Source of the DNA: Epiperipatus broadwayi
Lineage: Eukaryota > Onychophora > Udeonychophora > Euonychophora > Peripatidae
Assembly: GCA_028023455.1 (NCBI GenBank)
Contig: JAQFVV010006703.1
Coordinates: forward strand, 94,501 to 158,500
Length of the DNA stretch: 64,000 bases
Reading direction: 5' to 3'
A program made the translations under genes and the position numbers. Below, in pieces: positions 12,511-24,551 of the stretch (its first letter is position 1; the number at the start of each line of letters is the position of its first letter). The notes under the pieces are model-generated. The model had not been told where the DNA came from. It saw nothing but the letters and a program-made list of their open reading frames with translations, and made no database searches.

Positions 12511-13450
12511 TATATACTAATGGAATTTAATACCAGAAATGAAATGTGGATTGTTAAAGAATGGTGAACAGTAACTTTCAAAATAATTGACATAAAATGC
12601 AGATTGCAATTTTTATATGATTGCAGAAGATTTAAAATATAACTGAATTACTGTAATATAAAAGTTAATATGTCCTGTAAGTTGACTTTGAATACAGTTT
12701 GTTATATGAAAATGATTGTATTACAAAGTGTAATTTCCACATGTAAATGTTTAATATTTGATAAAAGCAATATTTAAAAAATTTAAATTATTTAATTGAC
12801 TTAAATAACCGATATGATTGGTTTAATTTTAAAAGTAACTGTCAAATGTTATTTAATCGATATTATAAAAAATGTGTATGAAATTTGATAAAAAACTCAA
12901 CTTTTTGTATTATAAGAGCCTTAAAAGTCAATCTCAAAATAATAATTACGTTAATTTGTCAAATATGGATCTCGATTTTCAACCAAAACATATATTAAAT
13001 CTTGGTGCAAAATATGTTGGCGGGAAGACAGTGATCTAGAATTGAAATCTTCGGTTGAAAATTTCGTAAGCAGAATTAAATCTGATTTAAAAGTTTGTAA
13101 TGATTTAGTAAAAAAAGTAAAAGATAAAAAAAAAGTTTTATTATAAGATGGATTATGATTGTAACATACAAATATCTAAATTTAAAAAATTTACATTTGA
13201 GAATAATTTAATTTGTATAAAGTAAGACAAGGACCTTAGGAAGTGTTTGTTATTAAAATCTGATTATGAAGACAAAGTAATTACTCAAATGAATAATCTT
13301 AACTTTATGAAAGTTGATAAAGTAAATATAGAAAATTAACATATTCAATTTATTAATAACATTGGTAATTATAATGTAATCAGGCTTGACCACTTGATGG
13401 CATTATTGGCAGTCAAAAATAATACAATACAATGTTCAGGGCCATGTGAT

Positions 13451-13728
13451 TTTTAAATCGCTGTTTTTTTTGGTTATTAATTTATTGATTTTCTATAACT
13501 TTTTTTTCATGCCTTTTTATTAAAAAAGTTGTTTAATTTTAATTTTGTATTTAGTAAACGACAACCTTTTTTTTTTATTTTTAAATCGCTGTTTTTGGAC
13601 AAATTATCATGATTCCTCCTATTTAGTTATTAATTGATTGATTGTTAAAACTTTTTTTTCCTGTCTTTTTTAAAAATAAAATGTTTAATTTTTAATTTTG
13701 TCTTTACAAAACAACAACCTTTTTGCAT
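13451..13728. repeat. Two-copy tandem duplication of ~130-150 bp
   Basis: Both units start with TTTTTAAATCGCTGTTTTT and end near ACAACCTTTTT; the second starts at about 13578. They lie inside the nested DNA element. Confidence 0.7.
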
Positions 13729-13866
13729 TTTTTGAACATACATTTAAAATTTTTTGGGGGAGGGGTGGATTTAGGGGATCAATTCATTGATTGCTGCTAC
13801 TCTGCGATGTTTATTTAGTGATGTCTTTCACTTAATTATTGCTTTTTACATAACAAAACAACTGTG

Positions 13867-14014
13867 TAGGGTTAGGTTTAGGATTAGTTTTAGGGTTAGT
13901 TTTAGTGTTAGGTTTAGGGTTAGTTTTAGGGTTAGTTTAGGTTTAGTTTTAGGGTTAGGTTTAGGGTTAGTTTAGGGTTAGTTTTAGGGTTAGGGTTAGT
14001 TTTAGAGTTAGTGT
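13867..14014 (+). repeat. Telomere-like degenerate TTAGGG array
   Basis: About 150 bp of TTAGGG units mixed with TTTAGGG, TTTTAGGG and single-base variants. TTAGGG is the telomeric repeat of most animals outside arthropods and nematodes. The array is interstitial and carried by a DNA transposon, so it is not a chromosome end. Confidence 0.9.
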
Positions 14015-16375
14015 TCTGTTGTTTGTAATGCTAATATAAAAAATATCAAAATCGTAACCGTAGTCAGTTAAAAGAAAGAAACTCAAACTTTTTTGAACAA
14101 CAACAAACACATATAAATATCTTCTTCACTTATTAAACATGCTTATAATATGTGCTTTCTATGAAATTTACAAAAAATCGTGTATATTTTTATTGGACAG
14201 CAGAAATACTCAGCTTCTGTTGTCAGCAACTGTGGAAAAAGTTACACGATCCCCAGTCATTTTATGAACTATGTGATATTTCATGTGAAAATGAGATTTG
14301 GCATGTGAACTCAGCTGAATTTATTTTGATGTACCCTCAGCAAGCTTTTACACATTACACCTTCTCTAAATAAGGGTGTGGCCATTTGGAAAATTACTAT
14401 AATGTCAGGTTTCTTAAATTCATTACAAATACAAAGATTGTGTAACATATATTGTAAAAATTTGACTAATCAAACTAAACACATATATTTATCAAACTGT
14501 ACATAAAAGATAAGGGTGTGGATTCACAGTAACTGTTGTGAAGCAGAAATAGCCCGTATTATTTCTGCATTACATCATCATCAATGGCCTTCTAATGGCT
14601 AAGACAAATATAGATGTTTTCTATAGCTGTAAGTCAGGCCTTGTAAAAGGCATTTGTTAGGTGTTTTGGTAAGCCAGAATGCCATCAAGTGGCCAAGTCC
14701 AATTATGTTATAAGAACCAAAAAATTTTAAAAAAAGCCAAAAATAAAGTGATTGATAATAGTACTTATTATAAAATTTACCCTTCTGCTGCAATGTGTCC
14801 TAGAATTTTTTCAAATATAAAACTGCATAAAGAAAACGAACCTTTGCATTTAATGGTTGATGTTGGGGGGGGGCATTTTATTATAAAACATGTTGTTTAA
14901 TTGAGAAAATGCTACAAGAAATTCTTGGTTTTGGTAAATATGCAATATGTTCTTCGTTTGATTTTGTTAATAAAATCTGTAATGGTAAGATCGATGTTAA
15001 TGATGATATATGCACTCTAGATGTTAGTGAAAAGTATAGATCAATTGATCGATTGGAATCTATCAAGATTATTTCCAATGCATTAAGTTTAAAAAATGTT
15101 AACATGAAAATAGTAAAATTTATAACTGAAACATTAAATTTTATCGATAAAAATATTTATGCAGTATTTAATAAAGATTTTTATAAAATGTGTAATGGAT
15201 GGCCCATGGGTTTACCTACTGTTGCTCAAATATGTTATTTTATAATTTCTACACATGAAAAAAATATTTGGAAAAAGGAATATTATCAAAAAAATATTAC
15301 TGTATATTATTGATACATTGATGATGTTTTTGTATGTGGTAAACTAAATACAATTTATGAGTTGTTTAAAGAATTAAATGATTTAAAAGGCCTAAGATGG
15401 ATAAAAACAGATGAAGATTTAATGTGCATTCAGTTTCTTGATCATGCTGGATTACTGTATGATCATTAAACCAATAGTAAAAAGAGGTTATATTCCATAT
15501 AAATCAAAAGTGCCAATGTCACACAAAATGGCAGGTTTGAAGTCCTTCTTATTTAGAAATAATAGTCTTTGCAAATATTTATCGGATAAAGGCAAAAATA
15601 TTTAAATATATTCGAATGAATTGTTAAATGTTGGCTACAGTTATAATTGTATTTATAATGTTATTACAGATTTTAATACAAAATATAAAAATAAAAATTT
15701 TAATAATATTGATTCACCTGCTAATAACAAAATATGGATATCAATCCCATATATTTCAAGTGATCAAGTAAATTGTTTTAGGAAAATTTATAAAAGAATA
15801 TGGGATATTCCATTTTACACACCTCCTATATTAAACAAATTAATAAATAACTCTAAAGATAAAACCTCATTTATAAATAAAAATTGTGTCATTTATAAAT
15901 GGATATGTAGGTGTGGCAATGGATAAATATGTGAATCTAGATGTACGTTGGAACAATGAACTAAAGAACATTTGCTATTATTAAAACAAGTTCAGAAATC
16001 GAAACAAAATTGCATAGTGGATAACAATATTTCAGCATCTGTTTTTTACGACCATAATAAATCGTGTATTTATGGTTTTGACTTCAATTTTTACAGTGTA
16101 AAAATATTGCAAATTGAAAAAAATAACATTAAAAGAAAAGTAAAGGAAGCTATGCTAATATACAAATATAAACATGACTTAATTAAAAGGCAAGCAGCAA
16201 ACATTAAGATCATGGAATTGTGATAAAGTTAGCATTTCAAAGCTTTAGTTGACACAAATTACTGAGATAATCGAAAGCATTTTTAAGTGGATAAAAATTT
16301 TAATTATTTAATTATTGTATTTATAAATATTCAGTTATATAATTATGTATATTGTTTTAAAAATACAGACATCGA

Positions 16376-16405
16376 ATAATATATTATATATATATATATA
16401 TATAT
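16376..16405. repeat. (TA)n tract between PLE family 1 and the next LTR
   Basis: A (TA)n run of roughly 25 bp joins the PLE tail to TGTGACCTT. Confidence 0.85.
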
Positions 16406-16850
16406 TGTGACCTTTTATTTAGGTCTTTAAATTAATAATTCCAAAATTTTAAATGATGATATATTTAACATCAAAATCTTACTAAAGTGGTTTTCAATAG
16501 AGATTATTTTGAATGTACTGGGGAATTTGCTTGAGTAAAGATATGATTTCAAATCCAGTCTAGGCTCTGACTAGACTAAAATAACAATTTAAAAATATTA
16601 TTATTATTTGGTAGATAAATACATTGCTATTTTATTAGTTTTGAATAGCAATTGAAAGAAATAAACAATTAAATCAAATTTATAAATCTTGTAAAATAAA
16701 TCATTATAGTAAATTAATTAAGCATATTTTTTTAGTACTAAACACAAAGCTGTCTTAAATAATAATGGATACTTATTAAAAATGAAGACAGAGGGGGTAA
16801 TACTAATTATGCATATCAAAATTATTGGCTAATTCACTCCCAGAATGCCT

Positions 16851-16862
16851 TATAATAAAAGC
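16851..16862 (+). promoter_or_regulatory. TATA-like box of the LTR unit
   Basis: TATAATAAAAGC lies about 445 bp from the left end. Placement fits a U3 promoter, but TA-rich strings are frequent here. Confidence 0.3.
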
Positions 16863-19800
16863 TATATATGTTATAACATAGTTGTAGGCAGATGGACTAA
16901 TTAAGAAAAACAAGAACCAAGTAAACACAAACTTCAGCTCTGATTTAAAATAAGAAAAAAATTAAAAATCAACAAAATTCTGAAATCTAATTGTATGGAA
17001 GTAGAATACCTTGCTGTCTAAAAATGTTTGAGTAAAAAATCTTAAAACCTTGCTATCATGTTAAGCCATTTCCACGACCGCATATTTCCTAGGATTCATA
17101 CTGGAGAAGGAAATTAAAACCATGGAGATAAGTTTTTGTTTGAATAAGTACTGCTTTAAACCCAGGAAAATTCAAGAGCAAGTAAGCTTTTGCTTTCATT
17201 ATATTTATGCATGTAACTTTTTATCTTTAAAAATAATGCACAAATTATTTAGTCATAAACTAAAAAGTTGATAATGTTTATATTTTCGCGCCATTAGTAA
17301 ATGTAGAGCAAAACAGATGTTCGTTTGAAAATCATAATTGTAAGAAAATAAATTCAAAATAGTTTTAAAAAAAAATTTCAGTAGATATTAGAAATAAAAT
17401 TAAAAGTCATTTTATATCATATAATGTTAATAAAGTTTAAACAAATAATTGCGTGATTTTATTCTCAATTCTCATCTGCCTATTTTCATAGTGCCAACTT
17501 TATGTAATGTTAAAAAGTTAAATGATCACAGATTCATTAAAATGTTGAAAATGTCAGTGATAATTGAATAAATTCATTCTAATATTTAGAATCACATCAT
17601 ACTTTACCAATAAGAAAGGAATTAAATAAATATTTATTTGTAAATTTATATTAAGAAATATCATCGTTATAATAATGTTTGCAATGTGGGAATATACTCC
17701 AGCTGCTTAAATATTGCTACACATATATGGATTGCCATGCTGAGAGGAATAAAATTCACAAAGAGTTTTAAAAGAAAAAGGAAAGATAAATATACTAAGT
17801 AATAAAAATTCCACTAATTTTTCAGGGAAAAATTATCTTGATTTAAACGTAAATAAATGATTCTTGTTATACTTCATTTGAAACGCTTACCTAATAAATT
17901 AATAAAGGTCTTGAAAAAGTTCGTTTTTGAAGATTACAATAACTTAAAGAATTATTCAAGAAAAGTATCTCCAGAAAAATGGATAAACTAACTTTAAGCA
18001 TAATACACTTGAAAGTGGGAATTTTAATTGCCTCGTTAATTATCAGTACTTAAATCGTTAAATAATTTTTTTTTGGATAAGTCTTAAAAATTGCGTATTT
18101 CACACCCACAGGAGAATAAAATATATATGAGTTATCAGGAATGTTTTGCTAACCACAATAGTCATTTTTAAGAGTCGTTTTGTTATTCTAACTCACCAGG
18201 ATAAATAACTGGGATGAACAGAGTATAAAATTTAATGGATAAAAATGTGCTTTTATTTTTCTTTATCATTGCTGTGTTATTACTTACGTAATATGTTAAT
18301 TTGAAATTTTATTTTTAAAACATATGTGTTTTACTGTGGCATGAAAGATATATATATTAAGTTAAAAAAAAAGTGTAAAATATATATCTATTTTATGTAT
18401 TTTTTTTTTAGTTAAGAGAAAACTGGAAAATATATATCATTTAGTTAGAGAGAGTGATAAAAAAATATTTACTTCTTTCATAGTCTAAAACTAATTTTAA
18501 GGTATAGTAAAAAGAGGTAAATGTACAGACATTTTATCAAAAATATATATATATTGGCATGACTGAATTATTTTCTGATATAAAAGAAAATTTGATATAA
18601 ATTTTTTATTTTATTTTGTAAATTGCTATAGAAGTGAACGTGTCCACTTTGAATACAAATCCAGGTTTGATCTTTATTGTTTAAATCCATTGTGCTCTCG
18701 TTAATAAAAATATAGTTGTCATTCTAAAATGATTAACCATCATTGGGCATAGGTATTTTGGTTTGGCTGTTAATACATTAATGAGTTTACATTATAAAAT
18801 GGAATATGTAGATTTTCACTGTTATTGTTTTTATCTTGCTATAATTTGAGAATGACTAGTGACAGTTTTGAGTTAATAGGATGTTACAATTGAATGGCAT
18901 CCAATATATTAATATTTATATGGAGCATAGGCTGATGGAGTGTTGCCTATGTCTAATTTCATGAGAGAAAAGATGGATAGAATCTGAGCAGTATTCAATG
19001 CTCATTAGTATAAATAATCCTAAAAAGAAAGAATATCTATGGTTTGAATTCTAGTCTTTTCATGGTGAGGCAAGACCCACACACGTACGTATACCCATAG
19101 AGAGGTATAGAATCAGCCATATATTATTATACAACTGTCATGTTGTTTTATAGAGTCTCCCATCTTAGTGTTAAATTCCTCATGATAATATAGAGATAGT
19201 TTTTCCACCGTGTATGGTGAAGTATAATAGGTCCAGATCATATAGCAAGTATAAAATAATATTAAATTTAGGAATACTCATCTAGCATAGTGTTTTATTA
19301 ATCGAAATAGTGTTTATGATGTTGTGTGATCATCATCAGATGTTGACCAACCAAACCAGGATATATTAATGATGGTAGAAAATTTTAATTGTAAAAGTAA
19401 GAGATGCACATTGGCAGAATGGATTCATTTTCATCAAATAATGATGTGACAATAGAATTGTAAGATCAGTTACGTATTCAAGGATTGAGCTGTGGACATA
19501 GGTAATGCTTAATGAGATCTAGGTATTTTTGACTTTTGAATGTCTAATCATATTCATTTAATGCACTAAACATATTCATTTCAATGTTAAATAAGTTAGT
19601 GATTGCACAGAATGTGATAATTGCCCTTATCATATTCTGATAAAAGATAGGGCTTTGGTGTAATGCAATATTTTATAATGTTGGAATTCTAAATTTAAAA
19701 TTTGTGCATATCCTAGAGTTGTAAATATACTGCTATTATGTAATTTAAGTGCTAGTGCATCTTAAATAGGTTTTATTATCTGATTCTTAAAAATATTCCA

Positions 19801-19965
19801 AAAAAGTAACAAATGATATTTTGAACATTATTTTCTATTTGGTTGTATCATTTGCTGAGTATATTGTCAAGGGGATAATCAGTATTTGTCCCATCCATAA
19901 ATTATTTAAATAGATTACTTTTATTTCATGCCATATCTGTGAATTAAAATTTTGTACATAGTGTA

Positions 19966-19971
19966 AATAAA
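19966..19971 (+). promoter_or_regulatory. Poly(A) signal of the LTR unit
   Basis: AATAAA followed by GTTTGTTGT, a usual arrangement for cleavage and polyadenylation. Confidence 0.4.
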
Positions 19972-20819
19972 GTTTGTTGTATTTAAAATTTTATGTAGTT
20001 GTCTGTAATCTTATTGCTAATTACCACATCTATATACTATTATTGTTATTGCTATCAACCTACCAGAAGATTATAAATTGAAATCATCATCAACCAATAT
20101 AGTATTATTAACTATATTATGCTATATTATAATAATTTTGGGAAGTCTTGTGATTTATTGGTACATCTAATGCATTATCACACAATAATCAAAATGTTAA
20201 TAACTTGTAGTACAGATTGTTTTAAACAATATATTAAAAGATAAACATAGTCTTGATTTGATTGATTTAGTTAAATCTGCAGAGCTATCATTCACTTATC
20301 TTGATCACATGGTTTAGCATTATATGAGAAAAGGAATTTAGTAAGTTATTGTTTTTTAATTATCAAAAAGTCATTTCCATTCATGAATTTTAAAGTTTAT
20401 ATTAGTTATAAAGTTTCTTTAGAACTGCTAAATATAATTCTTGATTTAAGTTATATTGAGAACTATTGGGTGCATTATGTTTGGGTAGTGGTAAAATCCC
20501 TCTTACTGACCCAAATATAGTTTATATAATGATTTTTAGTGTTTGAACTCTGAGAAGAATTAGTTGTTAAATTTCAAGATAAAATTTAAATTTGTAATGA
20601 ATTTTATATATAGTCAATTGTTATAGTAAGACTTGAAATAGATTAATTTCACTGTTTTATGAAAGTCACTAAGCTTTAAGATGCAAATTATTTTTTTTTT
20701 TGGTATAAAATGTATAGTTTGTTTTAACTTCATGATAATATTCTGGTTGTGTCAAGCTTGAGATCCATACTTTTATCACTTATTACTATATTAGTTCATA
20801 GTTTAAAATTTCAGTTTCC

Positions 20820-21130
20820 ATTATTAACAGTGTTCTTCAATTTCATCTTGATCAATTCTTTTATTTATTCATTCCCATTTGACATTAATTCATTATCGTA
20901 AGTGATTAATCATACATTAACTCTTATTCTTTTATCATCTTCACTATTCATTAACTATTATTCTATCATCCTCTTCATCATTCCTTATTCTCATACATAT
21001 TCATTCCTTTCTCTTCACTCTTAGATTCCTTTCATTCCACTATTCCATTATTACTTCTTTCCATCATCCATTAGTCATCTACATCATAATTTACTTATCA
21101 TTTCATTTATAAGTTTAATTTCATAATCAC
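20820..21130. repeat. Pyrimidine-rich low-complexity block
   Basis: A degenerate run of TTCATTC and CCATT-type words lies inside the LTR unit. There is no coding potential. Confidence 0.6.
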
Positions 21131-21439
21131 TCAAGACATATAATTATTAGTTATTTTATTAATTTGCTGAATATCAAAGTTAACTCATCTCATTTTGTTG
21201 GTGTGGATTTCAGGGCTGGTTTGACCAGAAGTTTTTATCTTTATTAGTTGCCTTGTGATCTTTAGATTGACAGTTTCATGCTAGTTTTATTCAATCCAGG
21301 AATCATTTCGTTAGTTTGGCATTTTTGTTTCTTCATGCTTATATTATTGATCGTGTGAGTACGTTAGGTTCCATAAGAGAATTTAATCACTAAAATGTGC
21401 AGTATGATTTATTGGTGACCAGATAGATCAGGAAGCTAG

Positions 21440-21600
21440 GTTACAGATGTGATTATGGTGCTTGCCAACATGACATGACTGTTTAGTAGATGAAGGCTGG
21501 TTGTTGCCAGGTTACAGTTGCGATTATGCTGACCAATGTGGATAGCATGATGATTGGTTGTAGCTAGGGTACAGTAGTGATTATGTGCCTAAAACATGTG
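21440..21600 (+). repeat. Three subterminal ~60-70 bp tandem repeats
   Basis: Three units begin AGGTTACAG, AGGTTACAG and AGGGTACAG, each followed by a GTGATTATG-like word. They lie just inside the LTR-unit end, which itself finishes AAGGTTACA, so the terminal motif is echoed internally. Confidence 0.6.
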
Positions 21601-21644
21601 ATATGATTCATTTATAATACAGCGGTCTTTGGGAGAAGGTTACA

Positions 21645-22589
21645 ATATATATATATATATATATATATATTAATTAATAAAGCAAGTCATATATATATAT
21701 ATATATGCCAACATCATTATGAATTTGTATAAACAAGGAGGGACCCAAAATTAACCAGAATTTTGTAATAAAAATTTTATATTTATTTTTAGGTGTTGCA
21801 AATTGAATTGCTTTAAAAAGTATAGTCTATTTAATACAATGCATCAGTATAAATCTGCTTGTCATTTTTTGAAGTAGTTTGGAAACGGATGAAAGGTGTT
21901 ACATTTTAATTCCTCCATCATTTCCCTCCTCCCCCAATTATAAGTCTGCCAAAAAATGAAATTTCTAAATTGCATGAAGTGAGATTGAGTGAAAGTGGCT
22001 GACAGATAAGCTGGGTTATGTTGAATTTAATTAAAATGTTTCATATTCAAGGCTTTGAGAGATGATGCTTTGTTGAGGTGGAGCTGTTCTTTTGCCATAA
22101 AATAAAATATTTACGTAAATTTGAAAAAAAAAAATGCTTACCATAATTTATACTCAATTTAAGTTTTTACTAAAATAATATTCAACCAAGCCATTATTTT
22201 ATTTATTTTAAATAGGTTATTGTCATGAAATGACATAATGAACAGCTTTTATATAATTAGCAAAGAGAGTAAGAATATTTATTTATTTCTATTATTTTAA
22301 ATTTGTTGACAGTTAATATATGAGCATTCAAAAAATAGAATGCATATACAGGGCAATTATTATATCTTTGTAATATTTAACTTTCATATAAAAAAGTATT
22401 GGAATATGAAAAATCTGTTGATGTAACTTTTTTATCTTATTACTGTTTGTAACATTCTATGAAAAGTTTTGCTCATTATTTTTTTGTTATTGATGTTTCA
22501 TATTACAATAAATTGTTTTATTTTAAAGTCTGATATTTTTTTCTTTGTATACTAATAAAGACTGGACTTGGCATATACATATGTATATG
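21645..22589. other. TA tracts and unassigned spacer
   Basis: Two (TA)n runs (21645-21705) are followed by about 880 bp of AT-rich DNA in which I see no gene, repeat boundary or structured RNA. Confidence 0.6.
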
Positions 22590-23930
22590 TATGTATGAAG
22601 ATTTATATATAATTAAAATCAAGTCATACATAAAGTGACTTATTTAGGCTGTATTTATAAATGTAATATAAAGAGCATGCTAATAAGTCTAAATAAGTTT
22701 ATTTTGTTTTTCATTTTTTTACAAATAATTGCAGCAAAAGAATGCATTTAAAATGTCTATTTAGTCTTATCTCCATCTCCAAACTAGTTCCAAGCGGATG
22801 GCTCTCATTAGTGAGGAGTTGGAGCATCCAGTCACCAGTTTCAAAATACAAACTCATGCCCAACATTTATCTAATACTTAATTGTTAAATAGAAAATCTG
22901 GTGTCTGGATGCCCTAGCTTCTCACTGATGAGAGCAATCATCTCAGAACCAGTTTGAGGATGGGGATAAGTCTAAAGACAGATTTTGAATGCATTCTCTT
23001 GCTGCATTTATCAGTAAAAAATTAAAATAAAATAAACCTGTTTAGATCTATTAGCACACTCTTTATATTATATTTGTAAATACAAGCTAAACAAGTCGTG
23101 AGACGTGTGACTTGATTTCATTAATATTATAGTTTGGCTGTTAAAGCTATTAATATATGTGTATCTGAATATAGTTTAATCCCATTGAGTTGGAAAGCTG
23201 AATTTAAAAACATATAGATGACAAAAAATTTCAGATTTTTTACTTAATACTTAACTATTAGATGAATTCTGGGCTTGAGTTTGTATTTTGAATCTGATGT
23301 TTGAATGTTCTATCTTTTCACTGCCAAAAACCATCAGCTCAAAACTGGTTTGAGGATGAGAATAAGTCTAGATAGAGATTTTGAATGTGTTCTTTTGCTG
23401 CATTTATTGGTAAAAAAATAAAATAAGAATAAATTAAGCTAAAAAAGAGGTATTAGCATGCTTTCTATATTACATTTGTAAATATAAGCTAAATAAGTCA
23501 CATGATATATGACTTGATATCATTAATATTATAGTTGGGCTGTTGAAGTTTTAGTTATATTAGATTGTTAAGGTTATTAATACATGATGCACATGAATTT
23601 AGTTCAGTCCCATATGACTATTTGAGATGGAGAGCTAAATTTGAAGACATAGATTTCTGAAAATTTTCAGATTTTCTACTTAATAGTTAAGTATTATATA
23701 AATGATGGAATTTAGTTTATATTTTAAATCAGATGTCTGGATGTTATAGCTCCTAGCCCATTACTGACAGGAGCCATTAACTCAAAACTACTTTGGAAAT
23801 GGGAATAAGCCTAGATATAAATTTTGAATGTTTTCTCTTGCTGCATTTATTGGTAAAAAAATAAAATAAAAATAAAGTAAGTTTGTTTAGAATTACTAGC
23901 ATTCTCTTTATATTACATTATATTATATTG
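22590..23930. repeat. ~0.4-kb satellite, one inverted plus three direct units
   Basis: Direct units share the string TGCTGCATTTATTGGTAAAA (at about 23000, 23395 and 23840), followed by AAATAAAATAA. They also share GACTTGAT with ATTAATATTATAGTT and a TTTGTATTTTGAATC-type word. The period is about 395-445 bp. The first unit (22590-22895) is the reverse complement, placed head to head with the next unit around 22895. A further direct unit lies alone at 42338-42680. Function is unknown; the fold-back order suggests mobility rather than a structural satellite. Confidence 0.75.
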
Positions 23931-24551
23931 GGTATTTTGAACTCAGACTTTCACACAAACCTCAACTCTCCACACTATCTCATACAACTGATACATGTGA
24001 CTACATATATTTTTAAAAGGTACATAATTACCAATATATGTAATCTGTGTTAAACCAGCACTTGTCAGTTGGTCCAGATTATCATCTTTACACATATATA
24101 CAATAAGTGCTCAGATTTATATTAAGATAGCAAATCTTCATACTTTAATGGACAGGCTTTAATCCACTCCACCCTCCAACTCTTCAACCATCCATCATAT
24201 TGAAGATCTCACAGTTATGCTGACATTCTCATCACATCCAGGATTGGCTATCTTAATATAAATATGAACACTAGTTGTATATATGTGTAGAGATGATAAT
24301 CTGGACCAACTAACAACTGCTGATTTGTTAGATATTAAATGGTAGATTTAATGTTTACCCAGCCCTTGTACATGTACTTAAATAGATTATGTCCTGCATA
24401 TGAGGGTCAGAGTGACTTATCCTAAAATCTGTCTGTAACAAGAATGTCAGCATCAGTGTAAATTTTGAGTATTCTATCATCATCAGATTTTCAATTGGAT
24501 GGATGGCTGAAGAGTTTGAGGATGAAGTGGATTGAAGCCTGGCTATCTTAA

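Larger units (their letters stand above)
13362..14720. mobile_element. 1.36-kb inverted-repeat DNA element nested in PLE copy 3
   Basis: Comparison with copies 1 and 2 shows a 1.36-kb insertion in the RT region. Its ends are inverted repeats of about 48 bp: the left end starts TTGGTAATTATAATG and contains CCACTTGATGGCATT, and the reverse complement of the right end contains the same 15-mer. The interior has a tandem duplication, a TTAGGG-like array and a 73-codon open frame (14152-14373) with no recognisable family. There is no transposase, so it is a non-autonomous (MITE-like) element. The target duplication is unclear because the flanks are A/T homopolymers. Confidence 0.75.
12520..16375 (+). 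mobile_element. PLE family 1, copy 3 (longest, broken, interrupted)
   Basis: This copy keeps the N-terminal region missing from copies 1 and 2. Around 12880-13030 the plus strand reads VNLSNMDLDFQPKHILNLG, similar in layout to the N-terminal S/T-x-N-L-G region of PLE proteins. RT fragments continue at 13200-13360, are split by a DNA element (13362-14720), and resume at 14730-15313 with NGWPMGLPTVAQ and then Y-IDD (YVDD changed to YIDD, after a TGA). The EN part is at 15621-16223 with CVIYKWICRCG; a stop replaces the Y of the YIG motif (GNG-stop). The 3' tail, about 150 bp after the stop at 16221, matches copies 1 and 2. Many stops and frameshifts make it inactive. Confidence 0.85.
16406..21644 (+). 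mobile_element. Giant solo-LTR-like unit (5.2 kb)
   Basis: The unit begins TGTGACCTTTTA and ends AGAAGGTTACA, the same ends as the LTR at 4472-8921, with (TA)n immediately outside both. In plus orientation it has a TATA-like box with a CCAAT-like element in reverse upstream (16823) and AATAAA at 19966-19971 followed by a GT-rich stretch. That fits an LTR with U3 of about 0.45 kb, R of about 3.1 kb and U5 of about 1.7 kb. I see no reading frame longer than 60 codons and no gag or pol. A solo LTR left by recombination is the best reading; a non-coding element with terminal inverted repeats is the alternative. Confidence 0.5.

Noticed and set aside
13867-14014. True chromosome end or subtelomere
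   Set aside because: The repeats are degenerate, about 150 bp long, and enclosed by inverted repeats of a DNA element.
22590-23930. CRISPR-like regular repeat
   Set aside because: The units are about 0.4 kb and diverged without short spacers, and the DNA is eukaryotic.
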